A stretch of 64,000 bases of DNA, from positions 868,001-932,000 of the forward strand of contig CASBWL010000042.1 in the NCBI GenBank assembly GCA_949130495.1, written 5' to 3'. The number at the start of each line of letters is the position of its first letter. The stretch's first letter is position 1. The stretch comes from Sambucus nigra. Taxonomy: Eukaryota; Streptophyta; Magnoliopsida; Dipsacales; Adoxaceae. Positions 24,937 through 36,080 of the stretch are shown here, piece after piece. The translations under genes were made by a program, and so were the position numbers. The notes under the pieces are model-generated. The model was given only the letters and a program-made list of their open reading frames with translations. It did not search any database and was not told the origin of the DNA.

Positions 24937-25025
24937 GACCTCTTTGTGTCGGGACTGATACAACATCAGCACACTGGTGAAAGCCAAAGCGGAACTCGAA
25001 GAAGTGATTGGAAAAGGGAAGATCT
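24937..25025 (+). pseudogene. Captured cytochrome P450 fragment
   Basis: After an acceptor-like tattgcag, the plus strand reads DLFVSG and, after a one-base frameshift, TDTTSAHW. Together these match the helix-I oxygen-activation motif (A/G)GxDTT(S/T) of plant P450s. A second frame then gives KAKAELEEVIGKGK, a segment normally some 25 residues further on. The intervening residues (usually W-A-M-x-E-L-L-like) are missing. The fragment therefore carries a frameshift and an internal deletion. The wording resembles CYP76-type proteins, but family placement is a guess. Confidence 0.65.
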
Positions 25026-25489
25026 CAAGTTGTTTGCACAAATACGCAAGGATCAAGAATGAGGGAGCTTATTCGGAGGATCTCAAGTTGCGAATAAATT
25101 TGGTAAGTATTTTATATTGATGATAGAAGATTTTATAATGTAGTGCACCTTTACCAAAGTAAATTCTTCATTTAATTGTGTGCGCGTGTGTGTGTTGTGT
25201 AAGATGTGTGTGTTAAGGCCTTAATAAGTGGTTGACATGGAGGAAAGGGCTATATGGATTTATATACTATTTTTAGATGTTAAATCGGTGGAAGGGATTT
25301 ATTGGTGGTTTAGCTGCGGCTTTTGTGCTTGTTGTTGTTGTTGTTGGGCTTATGTTAATATTAAAATAAGTTGGATTTCATGAATAAACAAAGGAAACTC
25401 TGTCGAAATTTTATGAAATAAGTGTTCTAAATTGATTAAGGCTAGCATACAACATTTGAAAATTGAACATTGGTGAATGAAATCAGCAC

Positions 25490-28400
25490 TTAAACTTAAA
25501 CTTAATTTGCAAAAATCAGCACTTAAACTTAAACTTAAAAACAAGCCGTTAAAGGGTGAAAACCCAAACTACCCCCCAAACGACCCCGTAGGGGGCACGA
25601 ACACCTCGCACGAGACCAATGTAACTTGTAGGAACTGACCGCGTAGTCCCAGGTCTCCCGGTTTGTGAATATGACGATAATTTGCAAAAATCACACTTAG
25701 TTAAAAACAAGCCGTCAAAGGGTGAAAATCCAAACCACCCCCCAAACGACACGAACACCTCGCACGGGACCAATGTAACTTGTAGGAACTGACCGCGTAG
25801 TCCTGGGTCTCCCGGTTTGAGAGTATGACGATAATTTGCAAAAATCAGCACTTAAACTAAAAAACAAGCCGTTAAAGGGTGAAAATTCAAACCACCCCCC
25901 AAACGACCCCGTAGGGGGCACGAACACCTCGCACGGGACCAATGTAACTCGTAGGAACTGACCGTGTAGTCCTGGGTCTCCCGGTTTGAGAGTATGACGA
26001 TAATTTGCAAAAATCAGCACTTAAACTTAAAAACAAGCCGTCAAAGGGTGAAAATCCAAACCACCCCCCAAACGACCCTGTAGGGGGCACGAACACCTTG
26101 CACGGGACCAATGTAACTTGTAGGAATTGACCGCGTAGTCTCGGGTCTCCCGGTTTGTGAGTATGACGATAATTTGCAAAAATCACACTTAGTTAAAAAC
26201 AAGCCGTCAAAGGGTGAAAATCCAAACCACCCCACAAACGATCCCGTAGGGGGCACGAATACCTCGCACGGGACCAATGTAACTTGTAGGACCTGACCGC
26301 GTAGTCCTGGGTCTCCCGGTTTGAGAGTATGACGATAATTTGCAAAAATCAGCACTTAAACTTGAAAACATGCCGTTAAAGGGTGAAAATCCAAACCACC
26401 GCCCAAACGACCCCGTAGGGGGCACGAACACCTCGCACGAGACCAATGTAACTCGTAGGAACTGACCATGTAGTCCCGGGTCTCCCGGTTTGAGACTATG
26501 ACGATAATTTGCAAAAATCAGCACTTAAACTTAAAAACAAGCCGTCAAAGGGTGAAAACCCAAACCACCCCCCAAACGACCCTGTAGGGGGCACAAACAC
26601 CTTGCACGGGACCAATGTAACTTGTAGGAATTGATCGCGTAGTCCCGGGTCTCCCGGTTTGTGAGTATGACGATAATTTGCAAAAATCAGCATTTAAACT
26701 TAAAAACAAGCCGTTAAAGGGTGAAAACCCAAACCACCCCCCAAACGACCCCGTAGGGGGCACGAACACCTCGCACGGGATCAATGTAACTCGTAGGAAC
26801 TGACCTCGTAGTCCCGGGACTTCCGGTTTGAGAGTGTGACGATAATTTGAAAAAATCACACTTAGACTTGAAAACAGGCCGTTAAGGGGTGAAAACCAAA
26901 ATCAGCCCCTAAACGACCCCGTAGAAGGCACGAACACCTCGCACGGGACCAATGTAACTTGTAGCAACTGACCGCGTAGTCCCGGGTCTCCCGGTTTGAG
27001 AGTATGACGATAATTCGCAAAAATCACACTTAGACTTGAAAACAGGCCGTTAAGGGGTGAAAATCTAAAACAGCCCCCAAACGACCCCGTAGGGGGCACG
27101 AACACCTCGCACGGGACCAATGTAACTCGTAGCAACTGACCGTGTAGTCCCGGGCCTCCCGGTTTTTAGGGTATGACCCAAATTTGCAAAAAACACACTT
27201 AGACATGAAAACAGGCCGTTAAGGGGTGAAAACCCGAACCAGCCCCCAAACGACCCCGTAGGAGGCACGAACACCTCACACGGGACCAATGTAACTTGTA
27301 GCAACTAACCGCGTAGTCCCGGGACTCTCGGTTTGAGAGTATGACCCGAATTTGCAAAAATCACGCTTAGAGTTGAAAACAGGCCGTAAAGGGGTGAAAA
27401 CCCGAACCAACCCCCAAACGACCCCATAGGAGGCACGAACACCTCGTAGGGGACCAATGTAACTTGTAAGAACTGACCGCGTAGTCTCGGGTCTGTCGGT
27501 TTGAGAGTATGACGATAATTTGCAAAAATCACACTTAGACTTGAAAACAGGTCGTTAAGGGATGAAAACCCCAACCAGCCCCCAAACGACCCCGTAGGAG
27601 GCACGAACACCTCACACGGGACCAATGTAACTTGTAGCAATTGACCGCGTAGTCCCGGGACTCTCGGTTTGAGAGTATGACCCGAATTTGCAAAAAGAGT
27701 TGAAAACAGGCCGTTAAGGGGTGAAAACCCGAACCAACCCCCAAACGACCCCGTAGGAGGCACGAACACCTCGTAGGGGACCAATGTAACTTGTAGCAAC
27801 TGACCGCGTAGTCCCGGGACTCTCGGTTTGAGAGTATGACCCGAATTTGCAAAAATCACACTTAGAGTTGAAAACATGCCGTTAAGGGGTGAAAACCCGA
27901 ACCAACCCCCAAACGACCCCGTAGGAGGCACGAACACCTCGTAGGGGACCAATGTAACTTGTAAGAACTGACCGTGTAGTCCCGGGTCTCCCGGTTTGAG
28001 AGTATGATGATAATTTGCAAAAATCACACTTAGACTTGAAAACAGGTCGTTAAGGGATGAAAACCCCAATCAGCCCCCAAACGACCCCGTATGAGGTACG
28101 AACACCTCGCACGGGACCAATGTAACTTGTAGCAACTGAACGCGTAGTCCCGGGTCTTCCGGTTTTTTGAGTATGACCCGAATTTGCAAAAATCACACTT
28201 AGACATGAAAACAGGCCGTTAAGGGGTGAAAACCCGAACCGGCCCCCAAACGACCCCGTAGGAGGCACGAACACCTCACACGGGACCAATGTAACTTGTA
28301 GCAACTGACCGCGTAGTCCCGGGACTCTCGGTTTGAGAGTATGACCCGAATTTGCAAAAATCACACTTAGAGTTGAAAACAGGCCGTTAAGGGGTGAAAA

Positions 28401-29496
28401 CCCGAACCAACCCCCAAACAACCCCGTAGGAGGTACGAACACCTCGTATGGGACCAATGTAACTTGTAGGAACTGACCGTGTATTCCCGGGACTCCCGGT
28501 ATGAGAGTATGACGATAATTTGCAAAAATCACACTTAGACTTGAAAACAGGCCGTTAAGGGGTGAAAACCTAAAACAGCCCCCAAACGACCCCGTAGGGG
28601 GCAAGAACACCTCGCACGAGACCAATGTAACTCGTAGCAACTGACCGCGTAGTCCCGGGCCTCCCGGTTTTTAGGGTATGACCCAAATTTGCAAAAATCA
28701 CACTTAGACATGAAAACAGGCCGTTAAGGGGTGAAAACCCGAACCAACCCCCAAACGACCCCGTAGGAGGCACAAACACCTCGCACGGGATCAATGTAAC
28801 TTGTAGGAACTGACCGCGTAGTCCCGGGACTCCCGCTATGAGAGTATGACGATAATTTGCAAAAATCACACTTAGACTTGAAAACAGACCGTTAAGGGGT
28901 GAAAACCCTAACCAGCCCCCAAACGACCCCGTAGGAGGCACGAATACCTCGCACGGGACCAATGTAACTCGTAGGAACTGACCGCGTAGTCCCGGGACTC
29001 TCGGTTTGAGAGTATGACGATAATTTGCAAAAATCACACTTAGACTTGAAAACAGGCCGTTAAGGGGTGAAAACCCGAACCAGCCCCCAAACGACCCCGT
29101 AGGGGGCACGAACACCTCGCACGAGATCAATGTAACTCGTAGGAACTGGACCGTGTGGTCCCGAAACTTCCGGTTTGAGAGTATGACGATAATTTGCAAA
29201 AATCACACTTAGACTTGAAAACAGGCCGTTAAGGGGTGAAAACCAAAACTAGCCCCCAAATGACCCCGTAGGAGGCACGAACACCTCGCACGGGACCAAT
29301 GTAACTTGTAGGAACTGATCGCGTAGTCCCGGGACTCCCGGTATGAGAGTATGACGATAATTTGCAAAAATCACACTTAAACTTGAAAACAGGCCATTAA
29401 GGGGTGAAAACCCGAACCAGACCCCAAACGACCCCGTAGGAGGCACGAACACCTCGCACGGGACCAATGTAACTTGTAGGAACTGACCGCGTAGTC
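25490..29496. repeat. 168-bp tandem array, 24 copies, with trimeric higher-order pattern
   Basis: The phase marker 'gccgttaa' (and variants) occurs 24 times between 25545 and 29393 with spacings of 157-169, mostly 168 or 169. The first eight copies (acttaaaaacaag type) differ from the later sixteen (gacttgaaaacagg type). In the later part, spacings go 168, 168, 169 and the subtypes agacatg, agagttg and agacttg recur about every 505 bp. Since 168 equals 56 codons, minus-strand frames stay open over several units (longest 27305-28069, 254 codons), repeating VTLVPCEVFVPPTGSFGG. I read this as a satellite-like array inside a CACTA element and not as a protein gene. Confidence 0.93.
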
Positions 29497-30147
29497 GTAT
29501 ATGCACTTTTTCATCTTGTATATGCAATTTTTTTGCTTGAATATTTTTTTAAAAATGACCTGGTTACTAATATTGTATCTTTTTTGTGTCTTATTTTTTT
29601 TGTAGGATGACATTCAATCGTTAGCTTTTATCCACTTGGAACGCACGAAGAAGTCAATGCTTTACAACAGGGGGATTGTGTATTTAGTGTCGTTAATATT
29701 CAGGATTCTATTTTTTGTGTTGTGGCCGAGCAGGCTTCCGTAGTTTTATGGTTTATTTTTATGGTCGTGCTGGCTATAGTAGTTTTATTGTTGACTTTTA
29801 TGGCCGTGCGGGGCTTTATATGGGCAGATTTTATGTTAGCAGGTTTTGGAATTCTAAAAAAATAGAGGAAATTATGCCCAATTTTTTTTTGATATGAGAA
29901 TTATTAACTCTTGTAATTTTTTGAAGTTATTGTCGACTTTTATGGTCATGTGTTGGTTTATATTGGTATTATCTCTTGTAATTTTTTGAAGTTTGTATGC
30001 ACATTAGTTTATCAACAACCTGCGATATTCATAATTTGTGAATTTTCTTGATTTTGTTTTTGCAAATAATAAATATTTTTCCTACCGAATTTGGAATTTG
30101 CAGATTTTTTAGATTTGGTTCCTATTATTATTTTTTTAATCAACTGA
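29497..30147. other. CACTA interior without recognised gene
   Basis: AT-rich spacer. At 29715-29850 a degenerate direct repeat (tttatggccgtgc... units) gives YGRAGY-like repeats on the plus strand. Not a recognisable gene. Confidence 0.5.
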
Positions 30148-30480
30148 AAAATCTGGCACGGTTTTAAACCGTGCCAATGCATAAAAATGAGAATGCTTAT
30201 AAAACAATCTGGCACGCTTTATAACCGTGCCAAAAGCGTGCCAGAAAATAGATAATTTGGCACGGTTTTGGCGTGTGCCAATAGCGTGCCAGATTTAACA
30301 TCTGGCACTGTTTAAAAGCGTGCCAGATTAAAAAACTGGCACAGTTTAAAAGCGTGCCAGATTGGAAAATCTGGCACGGTTTTAAACCGCGCCAGAAAAT
30401 CTGGCACGCCTGATTCTGGCACGGTTTTGAACCGTGCCAGATTGCGTCTGGCACGGTTTTAAACCGTGCCAGTTTCCTGT
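30148..30480. promoter_or_regulatory. CACTA right subterminal palindrome cluster
   Basis: About ten copies of TCTGGCACGG with TTTTAAACCGTGCCAGA partners, mostly as near-perfect palindromes, much denser than at the left end. Likely transposase-binding sites and able to fold as hairpins in single strands. Confidence 0.85.
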
Positions 30481-30493
30481 TTTTGGTGTAGTG

Positions 30494-32037
30494 TGTTCAA
30501 GTATTATCCACCAACACAAATTTTTTAAAAAGCAAACAACATTTTTTATAATTGATTCATATTTTTTTTGGAAGAAACAATTTTTTTTTTAAGATTTGAA
30601 TAATTTTTTATAAAAAAATAACATTTTTATAACATTTTTTATAACATTTGTTTTTATAACATTTCTTTAAAAAATAACATTTTTTATAACATTTCTTTAA
30701 AATAAAATATAAAACATTTTTTTGAAAAAATAACATTTAAAAAAACAAAAAAAAAAACAAACACAAACACACGACATTTCTTAAAAAAAAAAAAACACGC
30801 ACAACACTTATTTGAAAAATCCACGCACGATAGTTCTTTAAACCAAAAAAAAAAACCTAAATACCTTAACACACCAAACCACAAGCCACAACCTCAAAAA
30901 ATCCCACACAGAGCAAACCGCAACACCCAAACCACACACCCCAAAGATTTCGGTCGACGATTTTGGGGAAGATTTGGTTTGAATAGCTGAAGATTTCAAA
31001 CCCGTGAGTATCTTTTATCTTCTCCGGACAAATTACTGCCAAAAGGTATGTCCTTCTTCCAACCCGTGAGATTCTTTCACTGTTCTTGTTTTTTCCTTCA
31101 TCTCTTTTATTTTTTTCCCAACTTGGCTGAGACGAAACCGAATCGTCCAATATTTCGGTCTATTAACTCGCAAATAGGGCTATAACGTCTGATAACTATT
31201 TTTTTTCGTAATGTGACTCGGTTTCGTATCGTGGGCCGACGATTCTGAGTTGACTCGTGCGATACCGAGTCAACTCGGCCGATTCTTTGAACCATGGTTA
31301 AAGCACTTTTCCCATTTAGTTCTGTTACATATCTTTTGAAGTATAATTATAGTGCCCCTTTAAATGCAGAACTTTATATGCCAAGCTAGGAGTACTCATC
31401 CGCTTGCCTACTTATTTATTGTTTACAATGATATTATGATTCTGTACAACTTGTTTCTCACATTTACAGAGGTTCAACTGTTTAAGGGTTTGGAAACCTT
31501 GAAATACTTTTTTTTCCTATACATCTATTGTATCTTGTTAGATTGTTCCTCCAATCCATACTTGCATATTCCCTTTTTCTCCTGGTTTATTTAAGCTATA
31601 TAACAAGCATTGTTTAATCTCAGTTTGTGATGTATATGTTTGTGTGTATGTTGGTGTATTTAGGCTATATAGCAAGAATTGTTTGATTTATCTTCTTGTG
31701 AATGGAAAACTTGAGTTTGTGAACTAATACCTAGATTCTCACCCATTATGCACTTGTTGTGTTGTTGTGTTGAATTTAGAGTTCTTTCTTCATGTAATCA
31801 TGCTTGTTGTAGAATTATCGTGGGGTTTTAATACTTCTATTGTGTTATGAGGTTGGCAGATTTATTTATGATTTGAACTGTACTTTCCAATATGGTATTA
31901 GTAGTCAAACCTTGTCCTATTTTGCTTAGTGTTGTTTTGTATGTTTGTAAGAATAAGTATAAGTTAGTTACCTGTTCAGCCTTGAACACAAGTTGACTTT
32001 TAACACTAATATTGGTCCTGTTCAAAATTAGAATAGC
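30494..32037. other. No recognisable gene
   Basis: 30530-30860 is a very A/T-rich low-complexity tract with many aacattttt/aaaacattt units. 31150-31297 is a dispersed-repeat end with ctcggccgattc motifs that closes ctttgaaccatgg. 31300-32037 shows only short frames. Confidence 0.5.
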
Positions 32038-33066
32038 CAGGGGCGGATCTACGTTGAGATGAGGGGGAGCGGAGGCTCCTCTGAGATTTTTGGAAAAAAT
32101 TAGAGTAAATTTTTTTAGGGGTGTTTTGAGTGAAAAAAATAAGTAAAAGGTGATTTTTAGAGGGTTTTGAAACTTTAAGGGGCCGAAACGTGATAAAGGT
32201 TATTTCCTTAAAACCTAATACCGGTTTCATTTTACATTTTCGTTCTCTCTCTCATCTCTTCTAAAACTCAGCCGCAACCCTCACCTCTCTCCGACTGTCG
32301 CCCTCACCTCCTCCAGCCTGCTGCAGGCTGCAGCGCTGCTGGCCTGCTGGTGCTCTCCACTCACAATCTGAACTTCCAGACTGGCCGCCCAGTAAGAATA
32401 ACAATCGCCTTTTGTTTTTCAATGCTGATAGCCTATTTTGTTTCATTGTTGAAGATGAAGACTTGATTACTTTTAGTTACACATTTTTAATGTTGTTTTA
32501 GTTTCATATTTTAGTTACACAGTGAAGATGTAGTTGAAGACTCCATTTTTGAATGCTATTACGCTATTCCTGTTTCAGACTGCATTAGACTTCATTAGTT
32601 AATATTAAATGTTATTGTTAATTGTTACTAGTTAATATTTAGGCAGATTAATATTAGACAAAATATTATTTTTAGGCAAAACATTGTTAAATGTATTTTT
32701 GGGCATAATATTGTATTTTAGGCAGAATACTAACTGTTTAAATTGTATTTTTAGGGTGTCGTGGAAAAATATTTCAAACGAAAAAGAGTTGATATACATA
32801 TTCTGGACCCAAAGTTCTCGAAATGTGCAGTCTAATATTGTATTTTTAAGCAGAATATGATTTACAATGTTATATTTTAATTTTGGTATATTTTATTGGG
32901 AGTAAAAAATTGTTGAAAAAAAAATAACCCTAAAAATTTGTATAAAACTCGAATTAAACTTGAATTAATCCCCCAAAAAATTGCCTCGGGGGCTCCCTCC
33001 CCCGAACCCCCTGGCACAACTCGAAAGTTAGGTTCCCCTTGAACAAAAATTCCTGATCCACCACTG
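32038..33066. mobile_element. Non-autonomous hAT element with 8-bp target duplication
   Basis: A 1029-bp element starts CAGGGGCGGATCTACG and ends GATCCACCACTG, whose complement is CAGTGGTGGATC. These short inverted ends beginning CAG are typical of plant hAT elements. The flanks agaatagc (32030-32037) and agaaaagc (33067-33074) are an 8-bp duplication with one difference. A CT-rich, leader-like stretch lies at 32245-32400. No hAT transposase or dimerisation domain is visible. Confidence 0.85.
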
Positions 33067-35164
33067 AGAAAAGCCTTGAAATTGTTATGCTTTTCGTGCT
33101 ATTATTTATGCTAAATCATAAGTTGTTGTCTTTGTGATGTTATGTTGGTTTTTAAGTGACTTTTTTTGCATTGGATTTGATACAATCATTGAATATTGCC
33201 ACATGTGTATTAATTTATAAATGTCATCAAGTTTCAGCTGGAAAAATGTTAAATATGTCTATTAAGATATTGTACTGTCAATTCATTTTTTGGTTTTTCG
33301 TTTGTGAAATAATTTTAAACTATGTTATTTGTCTTTGTTTCCAGATAGTGAAGAAAACCACCAAGGAAAACTTCTTGGCCCATCCATGGCGCAACTTCAG
33401 GGCCACCCCGCGGCCTGAATTTATGGCTCCCTATTGACCCAGAGCTCCACCACCTTCACCCAACTTTTGGGCTCCATGGATCACTGAAGTACGGACTCAA
33501 CGGTCTTTCAATTTAAATGTTCAGGAAGGTCACGGAAATTGGCATTTACAAGTCCCCATCAAACATCTAATTGGACAGTTATCACTACTTAATTTAAAGC
33601 GGCCGAGCAAAAATTTAGTACGATCCTATTTCATTTATGAGAATCAACAGTGGGGCCAAGTATCAAGTTGACAAGTGAGAGCATAACAGAGATATTGTTA
33701 ACGGCAGTTACCATTACATAACAAAAATTTGGTGTGCCCAAGAGTAGCAGTTGTAATGGAGCATAAGGTGCCTATAAAGAAGTCGCCCGAAACTTGGAAT
33801 GATATTTGGAAAGACGTAGCTTGCTTAGGAAAAGAGAATTTGGGTCAAGGCGTGAAGTATTGAGGAATGGGACATGATTTTTTATCTATATTTAGGCGTA
33901 AATGAATAATTATGTCGATGTTTAGTGTTTTAATTGTTTCTTGTACTTGTTTTTCTTACTATTCGTTTAAAATTTGTGTAGACGTATTGTCACATTTCTG
34001 AGTAAGATTTATGGTCGACATCAGTATTATGAGAATCTGGAAAATAGAGTTTTTCTGTAATGCTAAAAAACAATTTTTTTGCAGATTTTTGACACCATCA
34101 TTGTATATTTTTTCTCCCTGGAATGTTTTACATAATTCCGTATAACTTTTATATCAATTTAAAACTGTTTATTAGAATTCTTTGAAGGTGTAAGAAGTGA
34201 TTGAAGGCAATTGAAAAAAATAATAGAGCCTTATATTCACGCGGCAGCAGCTAATCTTTAATAGTGGAATCATTTTTGTGCCATAGTTGGTAACTTGCCT
34301 TCTGTTCATGATAATGATTTGTTTGAGGTATGAATGTTTTGGGCTTGAGGTATGAAATAAAGTTTTTTTTATCTTAATTGTAAATTTAAAATTTAACCAT
34401 TTGAAAATATGTATTTGTTTTAGACACTGCATGGTTCATCTCTAATAGTTCATTATTTTGGGATCCGGATGTCTGCTCAAGATTAGTTGACTGACATGGT
34501 ATATGATGGACCTCGATCCTAAACGATTTCAGAAAATACATCGATGGGTCCCTCATGGCCGACTGCATGGATGAATACCTGCTGCCGGTTGGGTATTTTG
34601 ATTAAACTTGGGAGGATGACAACAGGAGGGTAAGAAAGCTTTTCTTTGTTATTTTTCACAGGATATGCATTACTTATGGTTAGGTTTGATATTTTTCTTC
34701 TTCTCGTTATCTTTTCCATGAAAATGCAATTGAAATTGTAAATAGGGAACCAAGCCAATTTCTCCCATGTAAGAATTCATGTTTTGACATTTTTATTTTT
34801 ATATATTTTCTTTTTATCAGGAGTATATAGTTTGAGTGTAGTTTTTCCCATGTGTTTCTTTGGATGTAATCATCCATCCTACTTGAATAACAAGTTTTTA
34901 TGCGTGATATATCAATGTGTAATTATTTTAGTAATCAAGAGCTTTCTTAAGGCAAAAGAAAAGGGGGGAGTGGGAGTGGGGGGGGGGGGGGGGGGAATTG
35001 ATCTTTCACGAGTTTCTGAATGTTAGTGAGGTTGAAAAGTTACTTATTAACTACTTATGTTTGGGGTTTGATTTGACGCAGGATGACAAGGTGGGGTGAT
35101 GAACTCAGGGGTGTTGCACAAAAATGATCTCCTTATTAAATTTTTGTTGACATCTCATGTTTTC
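33067..35164. other. No recognisable gene
   Basis: A 93-codon frame at 33156-33437, with an exon-like end TKENFLAHPWRNFRA, is unrecognised. An 18-bp poly(G) run lies at 34978-34995. The rest is AT-rich. Confidence 0.45.
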
Positions 35165-36080
35165 GTTCTGAACTGGTTGGCTTAAGTCCCTGAGGCCGAC
35201 CCTTGACAACTCTCGTTACAGAAGGTTCATGCAGCCTTTCATCCCTGAAGTGGCGATATCCTTACGTTTATGCAACATTTTCTTGCGTTCATCCTCAGTT
35301 GATCTATATCATCACTCTTTAAACAAGATCACCTCTCGTTTATAGTCAACTTCTTTATATTTTTCCAAATCCGGAATTGTTGTTGGTTTGCTCCCGTAGT
35401 TATCCAGTTCTCCCCATGGAATCGATCTACCCTCAATTCGATACATTAACAACTCGTGAGCGCATGGCAGCTCGTAAACGATTCGCAATACATGGTCACA
35501 TGTTGATGGCTCTTTTCCTATAATGTCACATTTTTTAGTTCTTCTAATCTAATATGTCATGTCAATGCAATAATGCAACACTAGATCTAATAGTTCAGCA
35601 AAATTTGTGATATTGTGCGCATGATTTTTTATGCAATGAAATTTAAATTTTTTCTCGATCTCTATTACTTGCAGTTTCATGAGATTGTCCATGGCAGCCC
35701 AAACCATTTCAAACGCTTGTTGCGAATTATCCAAGTTGGACTATTCCTGTCCTAATGCATTTATGCACCCGTTTCCCGATCGATAACAAGCATTATGGGT
35801 ATCGCAGAGGGATCAAATAACGTATTCAGTGACCCAAAGCCCATCAATAATTATGTTCCTTCTTTGCTATTGAGAAAGCAAATGCGATGGCGAATGAGCA
35901 ATCGCAAGATGTCATCCCAACCATCTCAAACAAAGGCACATTGTAACGGTTCGTCTTGTATGTACAATCCACAATCACTACCGACGAAAAACATTTCGCT
36001 AGTTTTATGGATTGCAGGAACGCCAAAAAAATATCTTCAACTTGATCAGTATTGTCATTAGCCCAGTACCAATACATATA
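35165..36080 (-). pseudogene. MULE/FAR1-type transposase, C-terminal half, broken
   Basis: Minus-strand pieces appear in transposase order. From 36077: VEDIFLAFLQSIKLAKCFSS then VVIVDCTYKTNRYNVPLFEM, a MULE domain core including the first catalytic aspartate (in VDCTYKT). From 35734: FEMVWAAMDNLMKLQVIEIE. From about 35530: a SWIM-type zinc finger, CDHVLRIVYELPCAHELL. Near 35220: a basic end, TRVVKGRPQGLKP. MULE transposases cut and join Mutator-like DNA; FAR1/FHY3 transcription factors derive from them. The pieces lie in different frames with stops between them, so this is a relic. Inverted ends were not located. Confidence 0.75.

Larger units (their letters stand above)
21951..30493. mobile_element. 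Non-autonomous CACTA (En/Spm-type) transposon, 8.5 kb, gene-capturing
   Basis: The element starts CACTACACCAAAAA at 21951 and ends with the exact complement TTTTTGGTGTAGTG at 30493. TGT lies directly outside both ends (21948-21950 and 30494-30496), the 3-bp duplication expected of CACTA transposons. Both ends carry clusters of TCTGGCACGGTTTTAAA-type palindromes, the kind of subterminal motif bound by transposase in this superfamily. The interior holds SDH1-like exons, a P450 fragment and a 4-kb tandem array. No TNPD/TNP2-like transposase was found, so mobility would depend on an autonomous relative. Intact ends and duplication suggest fairly recent insertion. Confidence 0.93.

Noticed and set aside
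27305..28069. 254-codon open frame, the longest in the window
   Set aside because: It is the translation of five consecutive 168-bp satellite units; 168 is divisible by three, so frames stay open without selection.
25490..29496. Centromere
   Set aside because: The array lies wholly inside one CACTA element between its matching ends and is only 4 kb.
35549..36077. Intact FAR1/FHY3 transcription factor gene
   Set aside because: The pieces are in different frames with stops and lack the N-terminal domain; a decayed MULE transposase fits better.
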